The notes beneath the pieces are model-generated. The model ran no database searches and was not told the DNA's origin. It saw nothing but the letters and a program-made list of their open reading frames with translations. From the NCBI GenBank assembly GCA_030613005.1, contig JAUWMV010000007.1, positions 1 to 64,000 on the forward strand: DNA of 64,000 nt, written 5' to 3'. Made by a program: the position numbers and the translations under genes. Within the stretch, counting starts at the first letter, position 1. Every line of letters begins with the position of its first letter. This document shows positions 39,801-47,880 of the stretch, piece by piece. The DNA comes from a bacterium. GTDB taxonomy: Bacteria; UBP14; UBA6098; B30-G16.

Positions 39801-41129
39801 CAGTTCAGGGAATCCCCCAATGAATATAGGCTTCGTTGTAAAAGTATATTCTTTCCCCTCCTCATAAATTCCTCCACTTGCAGATGGAATACCCGCAAAA
39901 CCAAGACCCGATGGTGCAGAGTCTATCCTTCTTATATTTGCATAACTAGTATAGTCAAAGATTTCTAAATCTGTTGGTTCAAAAAGTCCTGTGGAAGGAT
40001 TTTCAAAGTCATCGTAGTAATTTATCTCGCTATCTGCCGATGCTATAATAACATTCAAACAGTTAATTCCTAATGCACTATCGGCATAACCGATTTGCCA
40101 TCTATAAGAGGCGCTATCTCCCAACGAAAGAGCTCCCATACTAACATACGTTGTACCGGATACAAGGAACAAACCTTCAGGTAAAGGCTCTAATCTGACG
40201 GATACATCGTTTACAACAGCCCTTCCAGAATTCCACACGTCGATATCCAGATTATAAGGATTAGGTATTCTTTCACAATGATGCATAATTATTCTATCTG
40301 AATTTAGTTCCCAATTCAGTTTTCCATACTTTGGACCGGAACCGATATAGAAATCGTCTATCATCCATCCCCTGAAGCCGTTATACAAATTATCTCGAGT
40401 ATCAAATCTAAACTCAAACATCAAATTGTTTCCTATATAACGGGAAAGATCGAAAGCCCAGAATACCCATTCGCCATGTTTCAAATATCCACCGGTTGAA
40501 AACGACTGATTCTCCCGCCAGGAACTTAACCTTGAAAAGGGTGGATTCAATGTATCTATAATAGACCACGAACCGCCGTTGTTTATGGAAATCAAAACCT
40601 CCATTAAATCGTATTTATATATGTCTATACATTCAACTTCCCACCAGGTCCAAAATGACATATATATTGAAGAAAGAGAAGATGTATTAAATAATGGAGT
40701 CCTGAGGGCAGCTCGCATCCAATTGTGAGATTCTACACCATCGTCATCGTAACCCGGTGTAATATAATCATCCCCTGCAAACGTAGCATTATCCACAGAT
40801 CCGCACCACCAAGCCTTTCTCCCGCTGTGGGCTGAGGGAAGATAGGCATGAGTGGAACCATCTGTTTCTTCAGGAAGTTTAACTCTGTCAGGATAAATAT
40901 CATCGGCAACTCTATAAACTTGAGGGTCGGTTAATACTTGCCATTCAATATCGGAGCACTTAATATAACGGCTCTCGATACAAGTCGGACTGTGAATACT
41001 CCACGTTACCCATCCTAACGAAGTCGTCTCGAAATTATTTGCATAGGGCACTGAAATTTGTGAGGAACACACATTAAAGAATCCTAATAATACAACAAAT
41101 AGAATTAAATTATAAATTTTTAATTTCAC
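33864..41129 (-). CDS. Giant secreted modular surface protein with T9SS B-type C-terminal domain
   Basis: 2421 residues. A signal peptide (to about 23) is followed by a MAM/immune-inhibitor-A-like jelly-roll domain ending NGFRGWMIDDFYIGSGP (to about 285), a second such domain (about 345-580, NGFYIDDFQIASSS), then PKD/Ig-like domains (about 600-830). From about 838 come six paired modules of some 210 residues, each an A half (opening with a Cys: TACEDQQIIVTLTDSDG; ending WNFMVDLSPP) and a B half (DFLSGVD; ending YCGPNYLDSC). A different Ig/FN3-like insert sits between pairs 1 and 2. The last 95 residues, from PNPFTPNADGINDITIFNF to SSVVIAR, are the gliding-motility/CHU_C sorting domain. Start GTG with GGTGGAA, 18 bases after citF. 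Confidence 0.92.
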   Translation of the reverse strand: MKLKIYNLILFVVLLGFFNVCSSQISVPYANNFETTSLGWVTWSIHSPTCIESRYIKCSDIEWQVLTDPQVYRVADDIYPDRVKLPEETDGSTHAYLPSAHSGRKAWWCGSVDNATFAGDDYITPGYDDDGVESHNWMRAALRTPLFNTSSLSSIYMSFWTWWEVECIDIYKYDLMEVLISINNGGSWSIIDTLNPPFSRLSSWRENQSFSTGGYLKHGEWVFWAFDLSRYIGNNLMFEFRFDTRDNLYNGFRGWMIDDFYIGSGPKYGKLNWELNSDRIIMHHCERIPNPYNLDIDVWNSGRAVVNDVSVRLEPLPEGLFLVSGTTYVSMGALSLGDSASYRWQIGYADSALGINCLNVIIASADSEINYYDDFENPSTGLFEPTDLEIFDYTSYANIRRIDSAPSGLGFAGIPSASGGIYEEGKEYTFTTKPIFIGGFPELYISYYYWANFRDHTAFIEGYDGVLLEIRVDYGEWIQVDQFATGVIFPPYTGYISVGVSNPLEMKLCYCKDTRGWYYSKTADLKRLGFVTEGDSLRVRFRFGSAILTTDPDTMNGFYIDDFQIASSSSPMGPFWLNSCVTLPYLGGIDVTAYYSTVLCEHTSTIISAVVTCPGQPFSVEWTPRDKVLQPSGESTFAFPNTTTYFKVKATNNSSGCEAVDSILLRVDNLDIEAFGRTRVCEGDSIDLFCLISDGINPMTIKWYERDPVTDIVEEIHDGDSLTIEAESSRWFYCFVVDSARCTKEDSIYIRVSPLPGMAALILPEEYDTISFDESLLSWENAAYTENYTLIVNAETLAVLDSNSFFLEDVNCNAPYEWRVISHNHCGGTESPIWHFRIRSCGEPIIKIIEPYIDTWTACEDQQIIVTLTDSDGVNDSSIVLNVNSIRYTVDGSTLKFENDTLIFTPTFLWTDNETVTMCIESVADSFGNALDIPECWNFMVDLSPPVIGIYEPDSVISPIEENLRIVVLDFLSGVDTTTVEISIEHLGGSGVYYSSDIVFSGDTLIIPVDTVDFIRGDTVNIFVTVGDSPEYCGPNYLDSCLSIPVGECMLFVGICSGLYACPGESIQLGELIVLGGATPPLGFRWFDVHSTLISTDPSPTIVIDSTTSFKVYVNDAMGCTAWVNIPVGCMFTPSDYIELIYPTPELTIRAGSTTVYWHSPDRSEPIYYTITVNDSIMASEITDTQFTFLTVCEDTYSWYVEGYNICYHRQPHCTLGYTDTSEVYYYSDTAIFIGSTREPIFFTAPCHGPMASIVRPEPETWSRCLPDSIIVEIACLATIVETTIVLEVDGVDYTVMSLYLTWVDPMLVFHPAVFEDGDTVRICLRSAIDEWGGLLEVDSLCWEYFIDRSPPVILNTTFSASDTIASKHPEINFEIFDSLSGVDFFTITLDIGHWSFRTGDPCLNISLLPSDHVGIEVDSTCISFSACDTATVRLTVSDSTRYCGANILDTSWVMVTDCDPPEARPMWIPPDLWYSCEDDSIVIWLFDRHAGVDTVRIILIVEDDTITWGDPGLSYKNDTLVYKPPTPFPESGTINVKLLAFDFVDNELIPPLEWFIKVDKVPPRILDFDPDCGDTIPYISPEISILFMDEGCGVILDNVSVSLNDTLVFYYRDGSIDLSGGRLIFDCSDTGIRFENGDSVNICWHLEDCAGEICPNNVLDTCCMIYIVGNGPQVAIDHPSEVWVSCPDDSIRFIVSDENGIIMNSIIIEVCRGPDCSTCITYTMADPQIHSIVEFDDSVTFWFVPTVLFEDKDTICIHAVEVSDSITNPMQSTDSIVLYMDISAPVMLSCSPEDGDTVLDSQPEICIELIDSLSGIDGTLFNVTIDTFEFVSGSSALSWDGNSLCVSTTDTGIYWLGGDTVVVCVKVYDSPDVCPPNELDTCFKFYMENSSPIASTIRPDTFVISACPNDSVIFEVIDPQDQGIIDSSLVVTLEGNRRTLETLRVGEFAGLVWHSADNKLVLHPEPQFDDGETLTVCVIEAKDTLGNALDIPVCITFVIDLSSFLLWDLNPADGESVRTTTPVISMLIEDVISGIDDSSIVLSIEGNRFRLSDLGLTKIDSLSKLIFDSEAAGLAWNGGYCVYCTLFAYDSPTPGFCEPNDSSVAFYFCIAAGGPIGQIVYPENGTRTACDDQVIAIVFSDPDGLNLNSVVITVNDETYSVEDGELSYSGDTVFYEPLSPFADAETVHVCQIHALDNLGNDLSSLDCWWFIVDLSPPEFGMIIPPNATMVRSSVQSVLISTTDRLSGIDTSSIVMEVYGAERDVIINPADTGWTVEFSPGDASIVYASGDTVWITVYACDKPDYCDANCGEAIFWFWVLPYTGCTAEPNPFTPNADGINDITIFNFPEMFGKSATIEIYNIQGSLVYKGSIGNVYSYDDYSKISWNGLDNDGNPLPIGLYVYLIIRDDEIVCKSSVVIAR

Positions 41130-41147
41130 AATTCCACCAAGCTTTTT

Positions 41148-42725
41148 TTAATTGTATTGACCTTCTACTTGACGAACAACATCAATTATAGTACCATCTC
41201 TATATTCAATCAGAGCTATAATTCTCTCCTTAAGTTTAGGTTCTTCGGGTTCACCGCCAACAATTTTCATAACCTCAGAATAAATATCCTCGATAGATTT
41301 TATGGGAAGTTTGGAATTTTTAAAATATTCAATCAAATCTTTTCTAAACGGATTGATCGCAATACCCAGTTCTGTTACGATGACATCGATAGTTTCACCA
41401 GGAGTAGTAACAGTTGTAACTCGTTTTCGAACAACTGGAATTCTCTTTCTATATGAGGGAATAACTATCAAAGCAAGTTTAGCTCCTGCAGCAACATCCG
41501 TATGTCCACCAATCCCATGCAAAAGCAACCCATCGCTGTGTGTATTAACGTTGACATTAAAATCGAGATCAACTTCAGTTGCACCGAGGAAACCGATATC
41601 TTGCCGATTTACAAGACATCCCTTTGAATGAATATTAGCATACATTGTCATTGGAGTTTCCTGATGCCATAAATCATCTCTGAACGATTTTATAGCTACT
41701 GGATCGAAAACCTGTCCGTCGAGAAGTTTCCTCACAAGACCTCGCTTAAACAATTCAACCGAAAATTTTGTAATTCCACCATTAATGAAAGATGCCGTTA
41801 TACCATCCTGCTCCATAAATTCGCCTATATCCTTGGTTATTGCAAGAGATATTCCGCCTGCTCCGGTCTGGAAAGACATATTATCTTTATAATAGGGTGA
41901 TTCTCGGATAAACTTTGCAGCTAAATTTGCAATGTAAAGTCTTGTAGGCGAATGAGTTATTCTGAGGGTACCTGAGACAATTCCCTCAGGGTCGCCTATT
42001 TTGTCCACAACAGCTACGTAATCTACATGTGTGGAGGGTATAGAAATTGGCAAACACGGATATTCTACGAGGTTATCAGTAACAATGACAACTTTATCTG
42101 CATACATAGCATCAACGTAAGAATAAGCTAATGGTCCACATGCAGAAGGTCCGTAAACGCCATTTGCGTTTCCGTAATCATCTGCACACGGTGCAGCAAT
42201 AAATGCAACATCTATTTTAAGATCACCATCCTCGATAGCTCTAACACGTCCCCCGTGAGTTCGTAAAACTGCGGTTCCTGGCAATCCACCATATGAGACG
42301 AACTTACCTACAGGTCCGTTCATCGAACCGTGTATGTTTCTCACAACACCGTTGCGAATATAATCTATAACAGGTTTATGTATGGGGAAAAGAGCTGAGG
42401 GTGCTATTGTTAAATCTTTTATCCCCAACTTATCACAGATATTTAAAACCATATTTACTACATAATCACCATTCCTGAGATGGTGATGAAATGAAATTGT
42501 CATACCGTTTGTTAGACCTGAGCGTATTACAGCGTCTTCAAGATTTTTGCAAAGTTTGTTTTCCCCGGTTAACCATTCTGGGTGTGATTTCGGTATTGGA
42601 CAGGCATATTTCTTGCGTTCCATTTTTGAAATTGGATCAGTGAAAGCACCCTTATACGGGATTAATTCTCTGCCTTCGATTTCCACGGGAACTTGTCTTC
42701 CCAAAGCGTTTTCCACAAATTTCAT
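41148..42725 (-). CDS. citF: Citrate lyase alpha subunit (citrate-ACP CoA-transferase type)
   Basis: 525 residues, the length of CitF. Clear family features are GMTISFHHHLRNGDYVVNMV near the start, the CoA-transferase fold with TGAGGISLAITKDIG, SFINGGITKFSVEL, DFNVNVNTHSDGLLLHGIGG, and ELGIAINPFRKDL at the end. In the canonical complex CitF works with CitE (lyase) and CitD (acyl carrier protein); neither is adjacent, so the partners are elsewhere or the protein acts as a stand-alone CoA-transferase. GAGG precedes the ATG. The giant surface-protein gene begins 18 bases after its stop. Confidence 0.95.
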   Translation of the reverse strand: MKFVENALGRQVPVEIEGRELIPYKGAFTDPISKMERKKYACPIPKSHPEWLTGENKLCKNLEDAVIRSGLTNGMTISFHHHLRNGDYVVNMVLNICDKLGIKDLTIAPSALFPIHKPVIDYIRNGVVRNIHGSMNGPVGKFVSYGGLPGTAVLRTHGGRVRAIEDGDLKIDVAFIAAPCADDYGNANGVYGPSACGPLAYSYVDAMYADKVVIVTDNLVEYPCLPISIPSTHVDYVAVVDKIGDPEGIVSGTLRITHSPTRLYIANLAAKFIRESPYYKDNMSFQTGAGGISLAITKDIGEFMEQDGITASFINGGITKFSVELFKRGLVRKLLDGQVFDPVAIKSFRDDLWHQETPMTMYANIHSKGCLVNRQDIGFLGATEVDLDFNVNVNTHSDGLLLHGIGGHTDVAAGAKLALIVIPSYRKRIPVVRKRVTTVTTPGETIDVIVTELGIAINPFRKDLIEYFKNSKLPIKSIEDIYSEVMKIVGGEPEEPKLKERIIALIEYRDGTIIDVVRQVEGQYN

Positions 42726-42908
42726 ATATCCTCAATGCATTATGAATTAATTAGAAAACGAATATTCAAAATCTGATAACCAAAATAATTTCAAGAGTAA
42801 GATTATGCAAGTGCTTTAAATCGCTAATTTAGATAAGAGCTAATAATACATTCTGTCTCAATATCAAGACTCACTTTGGTCACGGTTTTTACAAGCTTTA
42901 CAGTAAGT

Positions 42909-44111
42909 TTATTTCAAATATATTACTTTTCGAACGGTGGACCTATTAGCCTGAATTGCACGCACGAAGTACATCCCAGTCGATATATTAATTGTAGGAT
43001 GCCATGTCATAGGTGCAATTCCCTCCACAATAAACTTTCCGCTTAAATCATAAATCTCGATAACAGAACCTTTCGGTGCTGTAATTAAACAGGATGAGTT
43101 AAACGGATTTGGATAAGTTGCAAGTGAGAACTCCTCCGGTTTATGAAAAACATGCTCTGTAATCATAGCAGAATCGATTTCAGCTATAATACTAATAAGA
43201 GTTTCTGGCGTTCCTGCAGCAACGAATGCAAAATCGATAGTACATGCCTCATCACTGTGAAGATGAGGAATGTTAACAACAAAACCAACTCCAACATCAC
43301 CTATTAGACTGTCAATCCATGTTTTACAAGGTCTTGTTGAGCAATTTGGTGATTCAAACCAAAAATCCCCATCGATAAGTCCTTCAAGATCTTCCACTGT
43401 CCGCCATCCTACCGCATCCCAGATAAACCAGTCCAGAGTATTAACCATAAAAACGCTATCAAACTGAGATAATAGCACAATTCCTGCGCAAATAGAATCC
43501 ATATTGTTGGCTTGAATACCTGCAGCGTAATGACCATCAATTAAAAAAGGTATATCATCTCTTGGATCTGCTGTTGGCATGTCAAAATCTGCAAATATTA
43601 AAATCGGAATATGCTCATAAGGTACTGAGCCAACATTATTTATTATCCATCGAACATTAATATAGTTTTCATTCGAATGCTTAGAATTCACCCATTGATC
43701 GATGATTATGGGAGGATCGATAGGAGCAATTGCGAATGAATAATGGCTTTCAACTCCTAAGAATATAGAATCGATGACAATTGAATCCGTGGAATCTGAA
43801 GCTGTCAGTGTATCATACTTTACATCCCAGAAATTTTCGAATTCAAGGTCAGAATAGTGCCACAAATTGCTCTCTGATAACGGACACTCTGCAACATCGT
43901 AAGCTCTGCCATAATAAATGATACCTTCACTCAACTTCATTCCAATAAAACTTCGCCATAGAAAATCCCTATACTTGTGAGAGAACTCGACAAATCCTCC
44001 GGGATACTGGTCGTCAACTCGAAGCTGTACAGTCCGCGTATCGTGATAAAATCGAACAGCCCATATCGTTGAAATAGTTAGAATTAATGTTATAAAAATA
44101 AATTTACGCAT
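42909..44111 (-). CDS. Secreted protein with T9SS A-type C-terminal sorting domain
   Basis: 400 residues from the ATG at 44111 (an in-frame GTG at 44123 is less likely). Signal peptide MRKFIFITLILTISTIWA. The body (about 25-310) has beta-rich, Trp/Asp-rich text (IPILIFADFDMPTADPRDD; WFIWDAVGWRTVEDLEGL) and two cysteines close together (NCSTRPCKTW). The last 80 residues are the sorting domain: KPEEFSLATYPNPFNSSCLI, VIEIYDLSGKF, then ISTGMYFVRAIQ and the terminal RKVIYLK. No enzyme motif is seen; probably a surface structural protein. Confidence 0.88.
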   Translation of the reverse strand: MRKFIFITLILTISTIWAVRFYHDTRTVQLRVDDQYPGGFVEFSHKYRDFLWRSFIGMKLSEGIIYYGRAYDVAECPLSESNLWHYSDLEFENFWDVKYDTLTASDSTDSIVIDSIFLGVESHYSFAIAPIDPPIIIDQWVNSKHSNENYINVRWIINNVGSVPYEHIPILIFADFDMPTADPRDDIPFLIDGHYAAGIQANNMDSICAGIVLLSQFDSVFMVNTLDWFIWDAVGWRTVEDLEGLIDGDFWFESPNCSTRPCKTWIDSLIGDVGVGFVVNIPHLHSDEACTIDFAFVAAGTPETLISIIAEIDSAMITEHVFHKPEEFSLATYPNPFNSSCLITAPKGSVIEIYDLSGKFIVEGIAPMTWHPTINISTGMYFVRAIQANRSTVRKVIYLK

Positions 44112-44401
44112 TTCTTTTCCCACATTTAATGTTATTAGCGATTATACATTACCTCAAATAGATGTCTGAACCTAAAAAAATACGAATCTAACTAAAATTC
44201 GCTTTACTATCTCAAATCTCCCTTCAACCGTTTTTTCCCTTCCCCTCACAATTTATAGTCCAAAACAAACGTAACCGTAAATATTCCACGGTTAACATTA
44301 GAAATATATCATTATCAATTAGTTATGCAAATATTTTTTTCTCTAATCAAAAGCCTTGTTGAAATAAATTAACACCGTATTTTTTAATAATAGGAGGTAA
44401 A

Positions 44402-46018
44402 ATGAGTTACTTGGTGCTTGCAAGAAAGTGGCGACCACAAACGTTTGAGGAAGTTATTGGACAGGACCACATAATTAAAACACTTTCCCGAGCTATCAAG
44501 CAGAATCGAATTGGACACGCTTATCTTTTTTCTGGTCCTCGCGGAATAGGCAAGACAACGACTGCACGAATTTTTGCGAAAGCTCTCAACTGTTTAAATT
44601 TCGACGCACCAACCGAAACTCCTTGCAATGAATGCATATCTTGTATTGAAATTTCCGAATCCCGTTCTCCGGATGTTCACGAAATCGATGGAGCATCCAA
44701 CAGAAGTGTCGAAGATGCCCGTGAACTGAGGAAACACATTTATTACACTTCTGTGGGTCGATTCAAAGTAGTTATTATCGACGAGGTTCATATGTTAACG
44801 ACTGAAGCTTTTAATACTTTATTGAAAACTTTAGAAGAACCACCCGAGAATGTTATTTTCATATTTGCAACAACTGAACCACACAAAGTTCTCCCAACAA
44901 TTAAATCTCGATGTCAGCATTTGGATTTCAAGCGTGTCTCAACAAAAGAGATATCAAAATATTTAGTTTACATTTCTCAATCCGAGGGCTTTGAGCTATC
45001 TGAGGATGCAGCAGAAATTGTGGCAATGCGAGCAGATGGAGCAGTTAGAGATTCTCTTTCAATGCTCGACCAACTAATGGCTTTTTCACCTGAGGGTGTG
45101 ATTAACAGCGAGAATGCTAGTTATCTCCTCGGTGTTATGCCAATAAAGTCTTTCGAGAGAATTGCCGGCGCTATCTGTACTAAGGACCCGGGTTCAATGT
45201 TAGATGAACTCAATACAATTCTTGAGTCTGGATTCGATCCAATTCAAATTGCAAAAGGTCTAATTGAAAATTTCCGCAATGCACTCTTGGCAAAATCCAG
45301 TGCACTACCTAAATCATTTCCTAATAAAGACATATTTAAATCCGTAGCAAAATCTCGAACAGCGCACGACCTTCTGAGGATATTGAAGCTTTTGACCGAT
45401 ACACAGAGACGAATGAGCCAAGGAGATATCCCAAGATACATACTCGAGGAGACTTTAGTATATTTGTCTTTAATGGACGACGTAAAATCTATTGCTGAAC
45501 TGCTCGATTTTACTAAGAATCACATAGTTGCCCATGAGATTCCTACCCAAAGTGAAAGCGAAATTTTTGCTAAAACTTCGACTCGAGATGCAATACATAA
45601 ACCAACAAAGAAGGACGATAAAACAAAGGCTAAACCATCAAAAACCAAAGAAGCACAGAGCATATCAGATGATTTTGTCAAACAGATCGCATTAACAAGT
45701 GAAACTACAGCATCGTTACTTGAAAAAACAGTAATCTCACTTGCAGACAAAACTTTGAAAATCAGATTTCCAAAGCATATGGAAGACATTAGAGAAAAAT
45801 GGTTGATGAATAAAGAGAAAATTGGACTATTACGCCAGATTGGTCATGAAGTAGTAGGTTTTGAAGTTGATATTGTACTTGAAGTATTAGACGATAGCGA
45901 AATCGAACAGGCAAAAATGAAAGACTCAGAGAAAAAGACAAATTCCAAGGAAAGACAGGATATTCCACTAAGGGTTGCAAAAATTTTAGACCTTTTCAAC
46001 GCTAAACTTGAAAACTAA
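44402..46018 (+). CDS. dnaX: DNA polymerase III subunits gamma and tau
   Basis: The clamp-loader ATPase. 538 residues: MSYLVLARKWRPQTFEEVIG at the start, Walker A GPRGIGKTTTARIFAK, the four zinc cysteines (CLNFDAPTETPCNECISC), Walker B VVIIDEVHML, the LLKTLEEPPENVIFIFATTE segment, and IKSRCQHLDF (arginine-finger SRC). Domain III ends near 370; the remaining tau-type region is Lys-rich and weakly conserved. AGGAGG lies 6 bases before the ATG. A frameshift giving gamma is not evident. ybaB follows, the usual partner, with a 128-base gap that contains a TTGACA at 46078. Confidence 0.97.
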   Translation: MSYLVLARKWRPQTFEEVIGQDHIIKTLSRAIKQNRIGHAYLFSGPRGIGKTTTARIFAKALNCLNFDAPTETPCNECISCIEISESRSPDVHEIDGASNRSVEDARELRKHIYYTSVGRFKVVIIDEVHMLTTEAFNTLLKTLEEPPENVIFIFATTEPHKVLPTIKSRCQHLDFKRVSTKEISKYLVYISQSEGFELSEDAAEIVAMRADGAVRDSLSMLDQLMAFSPEGVINSENASYLLGVMPIKSFERIAGAICTKDPGSMLDELNTILESGFDPIQIAKGLIENFRNALLAKSSALPKSFPNKDIFKSVAKSRTAHDLLRILKLLTDTQRRMSQGDIPRYILEETLVYLSLMDDVKSIAELLDFTKNHIVAHEIPTQSESEIFAKTSTRDAIHKPTKKDDKTKAKPSKTKEAQSISDDFVKQIALTSETTASLLEKTVISLADKTLKIRFPKHMEDIREKWLMNKEKIGLLRQIGHEVVGFEVDIVLEVLDDSEIEQAKMKDSEKKTNSKERQDIPLRVAKILDLFNAKLEN

Positions 46019-46146
46019 GCATTTTATTTGCAAAATGTGAATTATTATTTCGACATGATTTTTTCAACATATATTAGTTGACACTATTTATTCAGTCAAA
46101 ATAGAAACCAAAAGATAAATGCAGTAAAGAATTTGGGAGGATATAA

Positions 46147-46458
46147 ATGTTAGATGGAAATTTTATCGATAAGCTGCAAGATGCCAAGAAAATGCTTAGC
46201 CAAATGGAGGAAAAGTTAGGAGACATCAAGGTCGAAGGCACATCTGGGGGTGGTATGGTTGTCGCAATTATGAACGGCAAGAAAGGTCTTTTGGAATTAA
46301 AAATAAATCCTGAGATTGTTAATCCAGAGGATATCGAAATGCTTCAAGACCTTATTATTGCAGCCATCGACGATGCCAGAAATAAAGTTGAAAATGAAAT
46401 GAAAAAGAACATCGGCAACTTAGCTAGTGGATTGGGATTGGCTGATTTAGTAGAATAA
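46147..46458 (+). CDS. ybaB: YbaB/EbfC family nucleoid-associated protein
   Basis: A 103-residue DNA-binding dimer protein. The family pattern is visible: DAKKMLSQMEEKLGDIKVEG, then the beta part VEGTSGGGMVVAIMNGKKGL with ELKINPEIVNPEDIEML, and the C-terminal helix IIAAIDDARNKVENEMKK and a Gly-rich tail. GGGAGG precedes the ATG. The classic dnaX-ybaB-recR order is kept only for the first two; recR is not next. Confidence 0.95.
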   Translation: MLDGNFIDKLQDAKKMLSQMEEKLGDIKVEGTSGGGMVVAIMNGKKGLLELKINPEIVNPEDIEMLQDLIIAAIDDARNKVENEMKKNIGNLASGLGLADLVE

Positions 46459-46613
46459 TCGATTACATGATATAATGCGCTTAGTATCGATTGGATATAG
46501 AATTCTAACTTCAGGAATTTAGTGAAGGCGATGTTGAATTTGCTATTAGCTTGAAATATTATTTCAGAATCTCATAATTATAACCTTATCATTGGCTTTC
46601 ACCGTCTATTTCT

Positions 46614-46633
46614 GGGGGTAAATCCCCCTCTTT
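46614..46633 (+). terminator. Weak candidate terminator between ybaB and trpS
   Basis: GGGGG (46614-46618) and CCCCC (46624-46628) make a short GC stem with a 5-base loop, followed by TCTTT. The stem is only 5 bp and the T-run is short. Confidence 0.4.
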
Positions 46634-46751
46634 AACTTGCGAAATGCTCCATAAATTACTTTGTTAAATATTCGATTTCATTTGTTTATAATGTATAAGT
46701 TATTTGAAATCCATGAATGACTGTTAAATAAAAAATCAAGCGAGGTGTGCT

Positions 46752-47735
46752 ATGAAAACTCTACTTTCTGGGATGCAACCGACAGGAACAGGGATGCTTC
46801 ATCTTGGTAACTATGAAGTTCTCAAGAGTTGGGTTAAATTACAAAATTCTGGTGAATACGAATGCTTCAATTGCATAGTCGACTGGCACGCTCTTACTGC
46901 GGATTTCGATAAAAAAGAAAATATGCCTGAAAAAATTTTCAACGTTGCAGCAGAATATATCGCAGCAGGCTTGGATCCCGAAAAATCCGTGATATTCATA
47001 CAATCCGATGTAAAACAGCATGCCGAACTTCATTTACTATTGTCTATGATTGTGCCAGTGCCTTGGTTAGTACGTGTGCCATCCTACAAAGACAAGTTGG
47101 AAAAACTGGGATTGGATTCGTACGGTTTCCTTGGATATCCAGTACTTCAAGCTGCGGATATAATCGTCTACAAAGCGAATTTAGTGCCTGTGGGAAAGGA
47201 TCAACTACCTCATCTTGAAATAGCACGAGAAATTGTTCGACGTTTTAATTTTCTATATGGCGATATTTTTCCGGAACCGCAAGCACTCGAATCGTATGTG
47301 CCCTATATCCCCGGAACCGATAACCGAAAAATGGGGAAATCGTATAACAATTATATTTTGATGTGCGAGAATGAAGATTCGATCGTTAGAAAGATAATGG
47401 GCTGTTTTACCGACGAAACAAAGCTTCGACGCGGCGATCCGGGACATCCTGACATATGCCCGGTTTATGCATTACTACAAATCTATGCACCCTCAGAAAC
47501 CGATAGGATAAAAACGCTTTGCGAAGCCGGCGACCGCGAATGGGGTTGTGTTAAATGCAAAAAATTACTTGTGTCAAGCCTTTTGAAAGCACTCGAACCA
47601 TTCCGAAAAAGACGCAATGAATTGCTCGCTGACAAAGAGGAACTCCGAAAAATACTCAAAAAAGGCGGAGAAAAGGCATCGGAACGAGCGGAATCAACGA
47701 TGCGTGAAGTTAGACAAGCAATGAAACTGTGGTAA
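46752..47735 (+). CDS. trpS: Tryptophanyl-tRNA synthetase
   Basis: A 327-residue class I synthetase that charges tRNA-Trp. The HIGH motif appears as GTGMLHLGNY, the KMSKS motif as KMGKS (in PGTDNRKMGKSYNNYI), and the typical VPVGKDQLPHLEIAREI and GYPVLQAADIIVYKA segments are present. The insert GMQPTGTGMLHLGN replaces the usual GxxPSG-xHxG. The C-terminal region ends in a helical anticodon-binding part (EPFRKRRNELLADKEEL). GCGAGG is the only ribosome-site-like sequence. Stands alone. Confidence 0.96.
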   Translation: MKTLLSGMQPTGTGMLHLGNYEVLKSWVKLQNSGEYECFNCIVDWHALTADFDKKENMPEKIFNVAAEYIAAGLDPEKSVIFIQSDVKQHAELHLLLSMIVPVPWLVRVPSYKDKLEKLGLDSYGFLGYPVLQAADIIVYKANLVPVGKDQLPHLEIAREIVRRFNFLYGDIFPEPQALESYVPYIPGTDNRKMGKSYNNYILMCENEDSIVRKIMGCFTDETKLRRGDPGHPDICPVYALLQIYAPSETDRIKTLCEAGDREWGCVKCKKLLVSSLLKALEPFRKRRNELLADKEELRKILKKGGEKASERAESTMREVRQAMKLW

Positions 47736-47801
47736 GAAAAAATTTAGCTAGCACTATATAAAAATAAAATATTAATTTTTCTAGTAATGTCAATATAATT
47801 A

Positions 47802-47831
47802 TTGACACTTCCCTTCCATATAACTTATAAT
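47802..47831 (+). promoter_or_regulatory. Consensus sigma-70-like promoter of the tandem secreted protein genes
   Basis: TTGACA (47802-47807), an 18-base spacer and TATAAT (47826-47831), 50 bases before the ATG at 47881. This is the best promoter match in the window. Confidence 0.75.
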
Positions 47832-47880
47832 TAATATATAACTTATTTAAATTGTAAATTTATTTAAAGGAGGGTGAATC

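Noticed and set aside
46459-46751. T-box or attenuator upstream of trpS
   Set aside because: I found no T-box sequence (AGGGTGGNACCGCG-like) or Trp leader peptide; only a weak hairpin.
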